From contig JBMCLJ010000012.1 of the NCBI GenBank assembly GCA_048615375.1, positions 1 through 23,684 of the forward strand: a stretch of 23,684 bases of DNA, in the 5' to 3' direction. The DNA is from JBMCLJ01 sp048615375. GTDB lineage: Bacteria > Patescibacteriota > Dojkabacteria > JAOAGR01. The notes beneath the pieces are model-generated. The model ran no database searches. It was not told the origin of the DNA and worked only from the letters and a program-made list of their open reading frames with translations. Within the stretch, counting starts at the first letter, position 1. Every line of letters starts with the position of its first letter. The translations under genes were made by a program, and so were the position numbers. Shown piece by piece: positions 1 through 8,164 of the stretch.

Positions 1-93
1 ACCAGATTTTTTGCCTACATCCTATAGAAGATTGCTAGCGTTGCCAAAGTTCAGTCAAATACACTCGCTGACCGCGTAGTACCCGTAGGAGCT

Positions 94-1623
94 GTGCTCC
101 TTAATAATGTCGTTGATTATTTAACTAAGGTTATGGAAGCTGTTGCTTCTGCCACAGGGGGGGATACAGACGCATTCACACGACATACTAACTGGTATAA
201 TGTAGAAAGCCAAATTCCAAGACAGGAAATTGTACTTCCTACATACACAGACACGTCTGGAATTCAACCATTGACAGCAACTTCCGTACTAACTAGTACA
301 CAAACTCAATCTACGAAACCTGCTGAAGGAGGCACACTAACTGTTACAATGGATGATATTCCAGATGGTTGCAGTTATAATGCGTTCTATGACGCAGGAC
401 AAAATAAAGTTTTAAGGGGTTCTAAGTCTACTATTCGTGTACCTTACTATGAATCGAAACCAAAAGATGGTTATCCTGGTCATGTAGCAATTATCAGTAG
501 AGGCACGAATCACAACGACTGCCCTGTGGTAAATTTAAGCATACCGGATGTCCATGGGAATTCAAGAACCTCACTCACCATTAACTTCACGGAACAAATT
601 GTAGAAGAGAATTTTGCCAGGGGGGAGATGGCGGTGGATAGATTGCGTACAGGTCTAGATCTTATGAGAGAAATAGGTGTGGAAGTCCCCTCTGATTTTC
701 TACGCCCCCTGGTCATCTGGGACTTCGATACACAGTCAGGAGGACATGGAGAAAGAATACTTAAACAAGCTGAAAACCTAATTGGTGAACTTGAACTCGA
801 TACGCCCAGAGTTGAGATCATTAAAGCTGATGCTGCTGAAGATTTTAACTACACATTAACACTCCTTAACGCTGTGAGACGAGCTAATGATCTGGAAGGT
901 GATGTGGTAATTTCAATTGGTTCTGAAACACCTGTATTAACGGATTCACCTTATCTGAAGGATGCTATACGTGAACTAGAAAGTGGAGGTGGTATGATTT
1001 ATATCTCCGCCGCTGACTGGTTATATGATGAAAATAAGAAAAAATTTGTCCCCAGACCGGTAAATCCTACAGCAGAACAATTGAACAAGGCTTTTGATAC
1101 AGCGGTTTTTGTGACAGGATCTGAGCCATTTAGCTTAGGCTCAAACAGGGCTTTGGTCAACGGGTATCATGAGGTTCTGTTCGATGGTTTATCTTTTGAC
1201 ATGCAGAAAAGACCGTATCTGTTCAATGGTTCCTCCTTCTCCCCGATTGCAGCCTGGGTTAGTTACAATGCTTACAGTGCGGGCTTTGGAGACCAACTTT
1301 CACGTGAAGAACAAATTCAAACATTTCAGCTAGTTGACGGATACTTGGCTGCAGCGGTGTTGAGCACATATGAATACGTCTGTTCAGATGGTAGTACACG
1401 GGCAGTTACCCAGGATCCAACTGAAAAATATCCTACTACTCAAGCCTTTCCCAGCGGAGCAAATAGAGTTTTCTTGCCACTCATTCAAATGGGTAAGGAG
1501 GATACTAGACCAGATTATTGCGGTACAATGGCAAATATTAAAACAATTCTTAAAAATACAAGATACTCTGGGTCATTGGAAAATAAAGTCGAAGAACTCA
1601 GACAACTTGGTATTTTAAAATAA
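94..1623 (+). CDS. Divergent compact subtilisin-fold (S8-like) protein, copy 1
   Basis: Not a recognised named family. I assign a subtilisin-like fold from the order of motifs: a strand ending in Asp210 (WDFD), then GGHGERI with His218 only eight residues later, RVEII, a helix followed by DVVISIGSE (like the DVINLSLG strand), a helix then MIYISAADW in place of the VAAAGN segment, SN at 350-351, and NGSSFSP at 378-384 with Ser381 as likely nucleophile. The oxyanion Asn is replaced by Asp308. An N-terminal domain (about 80-165) has Cys93 and Cys143; the C-terminus has Cys430, an FLPLI stretch and Cys476, so two disulfides and an extracellular location are likely. It is a paralogue of the next gene. 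GTG at 94 is the first conventional start, but the frame is open from 28 and similarity to the paralogue appears to extend upstream of 94, so the true N-terminus is uncertain and no signal peptide is seen. Activity is unproven. Confidence 0.6.
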   Translation: MLLNNVVDYLTKVMEAVASATGGDTDAFTRHTNWYNVESQIPRQEIVLPTYTDTSGIQPLTATSVLTSTQTQSTKPAEGGTLTVTMDDIPDGCSYNAFYDAGQNKVLRGSKSTIRVPYYESKPKDGYPGHVAIISRGTNHNDCPVVNLSIPDVHGNSRTSLTINFTEQIVEENFARGEMAVDRLRTGLDLMREIGVEVPSDFLRPLVIWDFDTQSGGHGERILKQAENLIGELELDTPRVEIIKADAAEDFNYTLTLLNAVRRANDLEGDVVISIGSETPVLTDSPYLKDAIRELESGGGMIYISAADWLYDENKKKFVPRPVNPTAEQLNKAFDTAVFVTGSEPFSLGSNRALVNGYHEVLFDGLSFDMQKRPYLFNGSSFSPIAAWVSYNAYSAGFGDQLSREEQIQTFQLVDGYLAAAVLSTYEYVCSDGSTRAVTQDPTEKYPTTQAFPSGANRVFLPLIQMGKEDTRPDYCGTMANIKTILKNTRYSGSLENKVEELRQLGILK

Positions 1624-1649
1624 TTGAGAGCTTATTTACCTTATAAATC

Positions 1650-1680
1650 CAACTCCCTCCCCCGAGGGAGTTGTTTATTA
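1650..1680 (+). terminator. Rho-independent terminator after the first subtilase-like gene
   Basis: A perfect 10-bp stem (1650-1659 pairing with 1664-1673) with a four-C loop is followed by TTTATTA. It lies 27 nt after the stop codon of the first gene, so it separates transcription of the two paralogues. Confidence 0.85.
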
Positions 1681-1788
1681 CCTTCATAGCCTGGAATCAC
1701 CATATTCACCCCACCCTGTTACAAAACCCTGACTTCTTACATTCCCTATATGTAGTACTACACTTTATATATCAAATACATATTACAT

Positions 1789-3327
1789 ATGCTACTACTA
1801 CCAGTAACACCACCACCTGTAAACCAGGTGAATACACACGAACTTATATTACAACTCCCTGATGTTGTATCTGCGGATACAGGAGTCATACCAGTGCCAC
1901 GAAGAGCTCCCTATGAAGTACTCGCATTGTCTGATGTCCTCCAGCTAATGAATCAGCATTACCTTTATCAATTACCTGATGATACAACTGGTATTACCTC
2001 AACGGCAGTTAACGAATCGGAAACCAAGCTGAATCAAGATGGATCCGAGCTTGCTCGTGCTGATCAATCGACAGTTCAAATAGTAGTCGAAGGCATACAA
2101 CCAGGATGTACCTACTTCGCTCGTGACGATGATGATAGTCATGTATTAGATCCTTTATTTGGTACTCGTGATACAGCAACGTTAGAAATATGGAATTCTG
2201 CCCGTAGCGATGGGTTCCCTGGCGGAGGAGCTCTTACTGCCTCGCCTCATAACCCATCAGGATGTGCCGGACTTAACATTACCCTACCTCGTCCCGGCAG
2301 TCAGGATCATGAAACTATGACTATCGATCTTGGAACAGGTGAGATCACCGGGACATTGGTGGATGAGCAAGCAGCTCGTGTGTTCGAAAGGGCAATTGAT
2401 CTTTCAGCCCAATTAGGTCATGAACGACTGACCCAGGTAACCAGACCAGTGCTCATGTATGACTTTAATTCTGTACATGCTGATCATATGATGCGCTGGC
2501 ATGAAACACTATATAATCAATTAGGTATTATTCCCCCTGATACCAGGTTGATAGTAGATACTCCTACAACTATTGAGGAATTACTCGATAGTGTAAGCAA
2601 CGCTTTAAGCACTGGTATTCGCGAAGGACGTGACATTGTCATGCCGATTGGAGTGGAACTACCAGAAGCAAATGCTGCCATCGCGTCGAGTGAACGGATA
2701 CAAAAACTTCTTGATAAACTTGAAGAAACGGGGCATCTGGTTTTCGTAACACAATCAGGATTACAGTATGACTCTGAACTCAAAAAATTTGTTCCGGATC
2801 CTCGTGCTCCAATTAACCAGACCGCACTTGCTCTGGAGACATTAAATTCAACAGTTGTTCAGGTTACCTCTATTAGTTCTTTCGGTCTAGCTTCGTTAGC
2901 AACAGGTGAATATGATCTACTTCTACCTGGTCCCGTAAGTCACCCGCACCCGCAAGGTCATGAAGTCGACGGATCTATATCATATTCAGGCTCTTCAGCT
3001 CATGCCAGCTGGGCAATTATGACAGAACTTTACCCGGAACTTTCATTTCAAGAACAACTTCGTTTATACAAACAGGCGTTCGGGGATCCTATTCTCTCAG
3101 TATACTACCCGTATAATGATGTGTGCTCACCAGCGACTCAAGATACGGAACAGTCACAAGATATCGCCACATCAGGCAGTAGATCGAACTTCGAAGTATT
3201 TCTGCCGTTACTGCTGAATGATAGGGATTTCACTCCAGTTTACTGTCACTCCACCAGAGTTGCTGATCAAACTATCGCTGCACAAATAGCTGCACGCGCA
3301 ATACAAATGGATCCGCATGCACAGTAA
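1789..3327 (+). CDS. Divergent compact subtilisin-fold (S8-like) protein, copy 2
   Basis: Tandem paralogue of the preceding gene, of nearly the same length (512 residues). The same fold markers appear: VLMYDF with Asp225, His233 again exactly eight residues later, DIVMPIGVE at 282-290, HLVFVTQSG where subtilases have VAAAGN, and YSGSSAHAS with Ser403 as candidate nucleophile. The oxyanion Asn is missing (Gly324 by alignment), and His233 lacks the following Gly seen in copy 1, so this copy looks more degenerate. Four cysteines (107, 159, 446, 486) match those of copy 1, and an FLPLL stretch precedes the last one. The KKFVP segment is conserved between copies. The ATG start has no Shine-Dalgarno sequence; a TACATA hexamer ends 6 nt before it. 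An in-frame TAG at 1753 blocks a longer N-terminus and no signal peptide is visible, which is odd for a protein with paired cysteines. It could be an inactive pseudo-protease or a binding protein. Confidence 0.6.
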   Translation: MLLLPVTPPPVNQVNTHELILQLPDVVSADTGVIPVPRRAPYEVLALSDVLQLMNQHYLYQLPDDTTGITSTAVNESETKLNQDGSELARADQSTVQIVVEGIQPGCTYFARDDDDSHVLDPLFGTRDTATLEIWNSARSDGFPGGGALTASPHNPSGCAGLNITLPRPGSQDHETMTIDLGTGEITGTLVDEQAARVFERAIDLSAQLGHERLTQVTRPVLMYDFNSVHADHMMRWHETLYNQLGIIPPDTRLIVDTPTTIEELLDSVSNALSTGIREGRDIVMPIGVELPEANAAIASSERIQKLLDKLEETGHLVFVTQSGLQYDSELKKFVPDPRAPINQTALALETLNSTVVQVTSISSFGLASLATGEYDLLLPGPVSHPHPQGHEVDGSISYSGSSAHASWAIMTELYPELSFQEQLRLYKQAFGDPILSVYYPYNDVCSPATQDTEQSQDIATSGSRSNFEVFLPLLLNDRDFTPVYCHSTRVADQTIAAQIAARAIQMDPHAQ

Positions 3328-3353
3328 CACCGTGTGACAACATCACTTTGAAA

Positions 3354-4706
3354 TTAATTTTTCTGTAAAAACTCCATGAGCATCTTCGCCATCTTCTCCC
3401 CTTCCCTGACCGCGTAGTTTGTGCCGCGGTCTTCGGGGTAAATCTGGGAGAAGTTCGCGAGAAATACTCCGGAAACAGAAGTCCTGTATGGGGGAATACG
3501 TGAGGCGTAGCCAATATCTACAATATGCTGCGCGTTACGTAATTTGAACAACTGCTTTTCCCGGATCCGGGATGGATCAAAGTCCGGGAACATTGTTTTC
3601 AAGTATGAAAACCATTTTTCGTATAAATCTTCTTCAGATAAAGAAAAGTACGCGTGATCATGAGGATTATATGTGCCTATGTAATACACATACTTCCCGT
3701 TGTAGTGAGCACGTTCAACAAGATTTGTATGATTTACAAAGATAAGAAACGGAGCGTCAATGTCATTAACATTATGCCAGTAGTATTCGCTGATTTTCTG
3801 ATCTGATGAAAAAACAGCGCAAATAGCTCCAAGATATTCAATTGAACGGAGTTCCTCCAGATATTCACCAGTTACCCCGGGGTTGCCTTTGATGAGCTCA
3901 GCAAATACGGAAGATGGCGTAGTCGCCAGTATGGCATCATACTGGCGTATTTCATACTTCCCTGGTTTCGTTTGTAAACGAAGCTTTGTGCCTTGAATTT
4001 CGTCTATAACCGAATGTACTCTGATCTCACCTCCCATCCGCTGAATTTCCTCAACTAATCCAGCAATAAGCACCGCGAAACCACCGTTAAAATACCCCAG
4101 ATACTCTTTCGCGTCTCCTTTTTGCCGGGAATTTGCCCGAATATGTATTCGCGCCCAGAGCCAGGCCATAGAAACTTTATCATAATACGCGTCAAACTTT
4201 CCCCGGAGAAGAGGCTCCCATATCACTTCAGTCACTTGCTTGCCAGCATACTTTACCATCCACTGGTACGCGGTGATAGTTTCAAACCTTTTCCAGTTCT
4301 TCGTCTTTTGCAGGTAAAGCGCAACGACCCCCGCGCGGATTCGGTTGACAAAGCCTAACGGCCTGAATCTCAGCAAATCAAGAGGTGTCATAAACGGATA
4401 TAAAGTATCATCCCGGTAAATCGCCAACGAACTCGCCAGCCAGACAAGTTTGTCTTCAAGGCCAAGCTCTCGGGCAAGAGCAATAATATCGGTATCAGTT
4501 TTAAAAATATGATGATACGTCATTTCCAGGGACGCGCCTTCAATTGTAAACCCCGCTGCCAGCCCCCCAACCTGACTGTTTTTTTCATATATAACCACCT
4601 GGCAGCCACGCTGCAATAACCGGTACGCGGCTACCAGCCCGGTCAGTCCACCTCCGATTATTGCTACTGTTTTATTACGATTCGGTAATTGATTTGAATG
4701 AGACAT
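3354..4706 (-). CDS. FAD-dependent oxidoreductase, amine oxidase/PRK07233-like
   Basis: The 450-residue product begins with a Rossmann FAD-binding motif (VAIIGGGLTG around residues 14-23, with the ribose-binding Glu41 at the end of the second strand) and the GG doublet at 47-48 typical of flavin-containing amine oxidase, phytoene desaturase and protoporphyrinogen oxidase relatives. Downstream blocks such as YHHIFKTD, LYPFMTPL and WEPLLRGKFD match what I recall of the PRK07233 group of NAD(P)/FAD-dependent oxidoreductases, which often sit beside surface-sugar genes. The substrate is unknown; a role in modifying a lipid-linked sugar or isoprenoid is an inference from its neighbours. The start overlaps the 3' end of the GtrA gene by 32 nt, implying a bicistronic transcript with translational coupling. 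It ends 26 nt from the convergent subtilase-like gene, with no clear terminator between. Confidence 0.85.
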   Translation of the reverse strand: MSHSNQLPNRNKTVAIIGGGLTGLVAAYRLLQRGCQVVIYEKNSQVGGLAAGFTIEGASLEMTYHHIFKTDTDIIALARELGLEDKLVWLASSLAIYRDDTLYPFMTPLDLLRFRPLGFVNRIRAGVVALYLQKTKNWKRFETITAYQWMVKYAGKQVTEVIWEPLLRGKFDAYYDKVSMAWLWARIHIRANSRQKGDAKEYLGYFNGGFAVLIAGLVEEIQRMGGEIRVHSVIDEIQGTKLRLQTKPGKYEIRQYDAILATTPSSVFAELIKGNPGVTGEYLEELRSIEYLGAICAVFSSDQKISEYYWHNVNDIDAPFLIFVNHTNLVERAHYNGKYVYYIGTYNPHDHAYFSLSEEDLYEKWFSYLKTMFPDFDPSRIREKQLFKLRNAQHIVDIGYASRIPPYRTSVSGVFLANFSQIYPEDRGTNYAVREGEKMAKMLMEFLQKN

Positions 4707-5100
4707 ATTTATTAAGATTGTATTGTACTATCACAACAATAACGATAGAAAGCAGTTTCACCAGATTAACATCAAAACCTAAACGACCTGAGAAAATATA
4801 GAGAATACCAGCCGTGAGCGCAATGCCAACTCCTCCAACGGCGTAAAACAGGAAAAATCTTCGCAGAAGTCGATCCCGCACTTTAAAGTTTACCAGCGCG
4901 TTCCATATGAAATTATTAACAATCCCTGCTGACGTACTGATAATTGTAGCAATTATTTCGTTGATACCAGCGACATTAAATAACACGAGAAAAAGCAGAT
5001 AGTCCAATATTACCCCGCTCATGCCAATGATTGCATAGATAATAAATGTTCTCCTGTTTTTAATCTCGTGAAGCAGGACATCCGGTATACGTTGTTTCAT
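4675..5100 (-). CDS. GtrA-family membrane protein
   Basis: A 141-residue protein with four hydrophobic segments (about 18-38, 46-65, 82-103 and 112-130), the size and layout of the GtrA family. The first segment contains GMSGVILDYLLF and the second is followed by NNFIWNALVNFKV, both typical family signatures. GtrA proteins are thought to help move polyprenyl-phosphate-linked sugars across the membrane after a GtrB/DPM1-like enzyme makes them. The adjacent divergent gene encodes such an enzyme, so the two probably act together. It is the first gene of a two-gene minus-strand transcript with the FAD enzyme. I see no convincing Shine-Dalgarno sequence. Confidence 0.88.
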   Translation of the reverse strand: MKQRIPDVLLHEIKNRRTFIIYAIIGMSGVILDYLLFLVLFNVAGINEIIATIISTSAGIVNNFIWNALVNFKVRDRLLRRFFLFYAVGGVGIALTAGILYIFSGRLGFDVNLVKLLSIVIVVIVQYNLNKYVSFKSITES

Positions 5101-5155
5101 ACTTTGATTTCACCACACCCGCTCACAAACAACAAGCCTCCCAGGCTGAAGGTAA

Positions 5156-5183
5156 TTAAAATACATTGGAAATATGCTATTAT
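5156..5183 (+). promoter_or_regulatory. Possible promoter of the DPM1-like gene
   Basis: TTAAAA (5156-5161) and TATTAT (5178-5183) are 16 nt apart, and the -10-like box ends 6 nt before the ATG at 5190. If real, the transcript would be leaderless. In this AT-rich spacer the match could be chance. Confidence 0.35.
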
Positions 5184-5189
5184 CGCACC

Positions 5190-6128
5190 ATGAAACAACT
5201 CATTTCACTTGTACTCCCCGTATTCAATGAAGAAGAAACCCTTGATGTGCTCTATGAGTCACTCCAGGTACTTTTGGATCAAATCAGCAGGCGACGATAC
5301 AGAGTTGAGGTACTATTTATTAATGATGGCAGCTCAGACAGGTCAATGGAAAAACTTATCGGCTATCATCACCATGACAAACGCGTTAAGCTGGTAAGTT
5401 TTTCCCGCAACTTCGGTCAGCAGATGGCAGTCACCGCGGGGCTTGACATTGCTCAGGGAGACGCGGTAATAATTATGGACTCGGATATGCAGGATCCACC
5501 TGAAGTAAGTTTGAAACTCATAGAAAAGTGGGAGGAAGGGTATGATGTGGTGTACGCGCAGCGAAAAACAAGAAAGGATTCACCGTTCAAAAAAATAACG
5601 TCACATTTTTTTTATCGTGTTCTTGATAAACTCGCTGATATCCGCATCCCTAAAGATACCGGAGATTTTCGTCTTATGGATAAAAAAGTAGTGCATGCCC
5701 TCAGAAAGTTTCGTGAACACAATCGTTTTATGCGGGGACTCGTTAGCTATGTGGGATTCAAGCAGACAGCGATACTGTTTGAACGCCATGAACGATACGC
5801 TGGTGTAACAAAATACCCGCTTAAGAAAATGGTGAAACTGGCTATTGATGGCATTACCGGGTTTTCTACCATACCGCTGAGAGTTATTACACATTTTGGT
5901 TTTTTTGTATCGCTCCTGAGCTTTCTGGGCATTGTATACGCGCTGCTGCTTCGTGTGTTTTTCCCGGATATTACTGTATCGGGATGGACGATGCTGATAA
6001 TCTCAGTATTATTTATCGGAGGCGTCCAAATGGTCATGCTTGGCATACTTGGAAGCTACATTGGAAGAATCTATACTGAGATCAGGCATAGACCGCTTTA
6101 TATTGTTGAAAGCGTCTATTCTGAATAG
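5190..6128 (+). CDS. DPM1/GtrB-like polyprenyl-phosphate glycosyltransferase (GT2)
   Basis: A GT2 enzyme of about 312 residues with the layout of GtrB, ArnC and dolichol-phosphate mannose synthases. The N-terminus reads SLVLPVFNEEE, followed by FINDGSSDRS, the metal-binding region MDSDMQDPP, and the acceptor-side block DTGDFRLMDKKVV. Two strongly hydrophobic segments near the C-terminus anchor it in the membrane. The predicted reaction is transfer of a hexose from a nucleotide sugar to undecaprenyl phosphate on the cytoplasmic face; the sugar is not readable from sequence. I place the start at ATG 5190 because the protein then begins immediately before the first GT2 strand; an upstream in-frame TTG at 5166 would add eight uncharacteristic residues. 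It is divergent from the GtrA gene. Confidence 0.88.
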   Translation: MKQLISLVLPVFNEEETLDVLYESLQVLLDQISRRRYRVEVLFINDGSSDRSMEKLIGYHHHDKRVKLVSFSRNFGQQMAVTAGLDIAQGDAVIIMDSDMQDPPEVSLKLIEKWEEGYDVVYAQRKTRKDSPFKKITSHFFYRVLDKLADIRIPKDTGDFRLMDKKVVHALRKFREHNRFMRGLVSYVGFKQTAILFERHERYAGVTKYPLKKMVKLAIDGITGFSTIPLRVITHFGFFVSLLSFLGIVYALLLRVFFPDITVSGWTMLIISVLFIGGVQMVMLGILGSYIGRIYTEIRHRPLYIVESVYSE

Positions 6129-6222
6129 CAGTTTTACCCATTGGAATGGGCATTTCATCAAGAAAGACTTGCAATTGACTCTCACAGTGTGTAGCATGAC
6201 GTAGTAGTAAATAAAAATTTAT

Positions 6223-8073
6223 ATGACTGCCCTCAAAAAATATGCTTCTTTGGCATGTGCTTTCCTCTTTGTCATAGTACTCCTGCAAACATCAGCTACC
6301 GCTCAAAGCACACAATATGCCTCATCCTACGATTACAAAGGCGAATTACCATACCTGCGATATTTCTCAAATGAGATGCAGGTATCTCCGCAGCAACCAG
6401 GACCACAGAGTTTTAACCGCACGAATACACCTCATGATGAATATTCTTCAAACACCCCTCTTCAATATCTCATTACAAGTAAAGAGTTGCAGAAAGGCGA
6501 GTATTATTTTTCAGGTAAAGAACCTGATTCCGTTGGTCACGGCATCGGCTTGTCACAATGGGGAGCCTACGGCGCTGCTCAAAAAGGATGGGATTACTCA
6601 GAAATTCTAACGTTTTACTACACGTCTACTGCGATTCAGAAAATCGCAGACAAGACAATATCTGTCAGTGGACACGGAACAATGTCTGTTGAAGACTATG
6701 TTTCCAGTTTAGGAGAGATTCCAAGCAAGGCGTGCGGAACTCAGGAGGATATCTCCGCCTGGAAAGCCTACGCAGATTCTCAAAACTGGCCGGCCAATGA
6801 TCCACGACGTTCGAAATATATCATCGACAATACAAGCACAGTATGGGATTGCTGGCCTGAAGAAACAATCAAAGCACAGATCGTCGCTGCAAGAACGTAT
6901 GGAATCTCGTACGTCACGAGAAATCACAAGCCTATTTGTACTACACCAGCATGTCAGGTGTATTCTGCAGATCCCGACAAACCAAAGGCATGGGCTGCAC
7001 ACGAAACAAAGGATGAGTACATTGTCTCAACGGGCTCTACTCACGAAGGAAACATAATTGAAGCTTACTATTCAGCGAATAACCATAACGGAATCGGGAC
7101 CGCCGACAACGATACAGTCTGGACACCGATCACTGGGTATGGCACCTATTATTCCTACCTCAGATCAGTTGCGGACGATAGAATCAATTATGACTACGGC
7201 ATCACACGTAAAGAATGGACCACCAACTCATATTCCATTGAAGAGTTGCATGCAATGCTTACCTGGTGTGTTACTAATTGCGCGAGTGGAGCAACAGTAA
7301 AACGTGAAGTTGTCGATGTTATTAAAGACTTACAATCTATTTCACTCATCAAAGATCCCTCAGAACGTGTCAAACGGGTGATATTTACTGGATCGAACGG
7401 TAAGCAGGCAGCGCTTTCCGGCGTGTACTTCAAGGCTATGTTTAATTTCTGGTCTTCCTCAGTAAAAAGCAATGGAAAAGTTGATAGCATGCCCGGGATC
7501 ACCTTTGATTTCAAAGCTGTACCAGAACCGAAAGCGAACCGATTTGGCGGAGTACAGAAGCGCAAACAGATTACTCCTGCACCCAAAAAAGATAAGATAA
7601 TACTCCTCGAGAAAGAGGAAAAAAATAAAGACCAGTCCAAAGCAAAACGAAATCATCCAAAAGATGATTTTCGCGCGCATAAACGTCTACAAACTCCTAC
7701 GCCATCATCAGAACCTGTCAGTGAAGAGAATCAGCAGGAATCTACCTATACCGTCACTGAACAAGATACGGAAAAATACAGGAATGAAGACACAAGTACA
7801 CATAACACAGCACCGAGTATTGAAAACGAAACCCGGACAGACACACCAGTGCACAAAGAGCAAAAACAGAAAGTTCGTGTATCAAGTTCTGTATGTGAGA
7901 AACCAGTCAACGAAAATCCTCAAATCACACAAAAGCTGCCAAAGGATACAAAAGTACATATGTTCTACAGCTATATAAATCAGGCATTCCTCTTTACCTC
8001 CAGTGATGCAGAAAAAGAAGAGATCGAAGAATCATTTTCGGAAATTGAATGGATTTATGAAGGTGAGTATTAG
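6223..8073 (+). CDS. Secreted SpoIID/LytB-domain protein with permuted motif order and charged tail
   Basis: A signal peptide is clear (basic start, hydrophobic 8-22, likely cleavage after TATA near residue 27). The SpoIID domain is identified by VGHGIGLSQWGAYGAA (104-119) with SEILTFYYTSTAI, and by WPEETIKAQIVAARTYG (211-227), CQVYSAD and a VSTGSTHEGNIIEAYYSANN segment. SpoIID proteins are lytic transglycosylases acting on denuded peptidoglycan glycan strands; Glu165 in LGEIPS corresponds to the family's catalytic Glu. In SpoIID itself the GHG.G.SQWGA block is C-terminal, here it comes first. About 45 residues containing Cys171 and Cys210 separate EIPS from WPEE. Residues about 432-616 form a low-complexity, charged tail of unknown role. 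The gene sits just upstream of a secreted S8 peptidase. A TTGACT hexamer at 6175 may belong to a promoter, but no well-spaced -10 is evident. Confidence 0.85.
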   Translation: MTALKKYASLACAFLFVIVLLQTSATAQSTQYASSYDYKGELPYLRYFSNEMQVSPQQPGPQSFNRTNTPHDEYSSNTPLQYLITSKELQKGEYYFSGKEPDSVGHGIGLSQWGAYGAAQKGWDYSEILTFYYTSTAIQKIADKTISVSGHGTMSVEDYVSSLGEIPSKACGTQEDISAWKAYADSQNWPANDPRRSKYIIDNTSTVWDCWPEETIKAQIVAARTYGISYVTRNHKPICTTPACQVYSADPDKPKAWAAHETKDEYIVSTGSTHEGNIIEAYYSANNHNGIGTADNDTVWTPITGYGTYYSYLRSVADDRINYDYGITRKEWTTNSYSIEELHAMLTWCVTNCASGATVKREVVDVIKDLQSISLIKDPSERVKRVIFTGSNGKQAALSGVYFKAMFNFWSSSVKSNGKVDSMPGITFDFKAVPEPKANRFGGVQKRKQITPAPKKDKIILLEKEEKNKDQSKAKRNHPKDDFRAHKRLQTPTPSSEPVSEENQQESTYTVTEQDTEKYRNEDTSTHNTAPSIENETRTDTPVHKEQKQKVRVSSSVCEKPVNENPQITQKLPKDTKVHMFYSYINQAFLFTSSDAEKEEIEESFSEIEWIYEGEY

Positions 8074-8130
8074 AAGCTCTGGGATTTTTTTGTAAAAATT
8101 CATTATAATCTATATTGAGAGTCGAACTAC

Positions 8131-8158
8131 TTGGAAAGCACTCACAAAGTATTAGTAT
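8131..8158 (+). promoter_or_regulatory. Likely promoter of the S8 peptidase gene
   Basis: TTGGAA (8131-8136) and TAGTAT (8153-8158) are separated by 16 nt, and the -10-like box ends 6 nt before the ATG at 8165, predicting a leaderless mRNA. A perfect TATAAT at 8104-8109 is an alternative -10, but without a good -35. Confidence 0.45.
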
Positions 8159-8164
8159 ATAAAC

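Noticed and set aside
1814..1830. 6-bp inverted repeat with 5-nt loop just inside the second subtilase-like gene
   Set aside because: Short arms and no T-run; within expectation for chance.
1671..1862. 63-codon plus-strand reading frame between the two subtilase-like genes, with a hydrophobic stretch that might serve as a signal peptide
   Set aside because: It starts with TTG inside the terminator stem, overlaps the second gene in another frame, and I see no way to join it to that gene without an indel.
5133..5145. AGCCT-CCC-AGGCT palindrome in the divergent spacer, as a possible operator
   Set aside because: Five-bp arms with no second copy in the window; too little to call a site.
6132..6152. 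Possible weak terminator after the DPM1-like gene (CCCAT/ATGGG)
   Set aside because: Only a 5-bp stem with a 4-nt loop and no proper T-tract.
7194..7640. 148-codon minus-strand reading frame opposite the SpoIID gene
   Set aside because: Composition is that of an antisense shadow of a well-supported gene; no recognisable motifs or start signals.
7650..7670. 8-bp inverted repeat with 5-nt loop in the SpoIID tail
   Set aside because: Coding region of low complexity, not followed by a T-run; probably chance.
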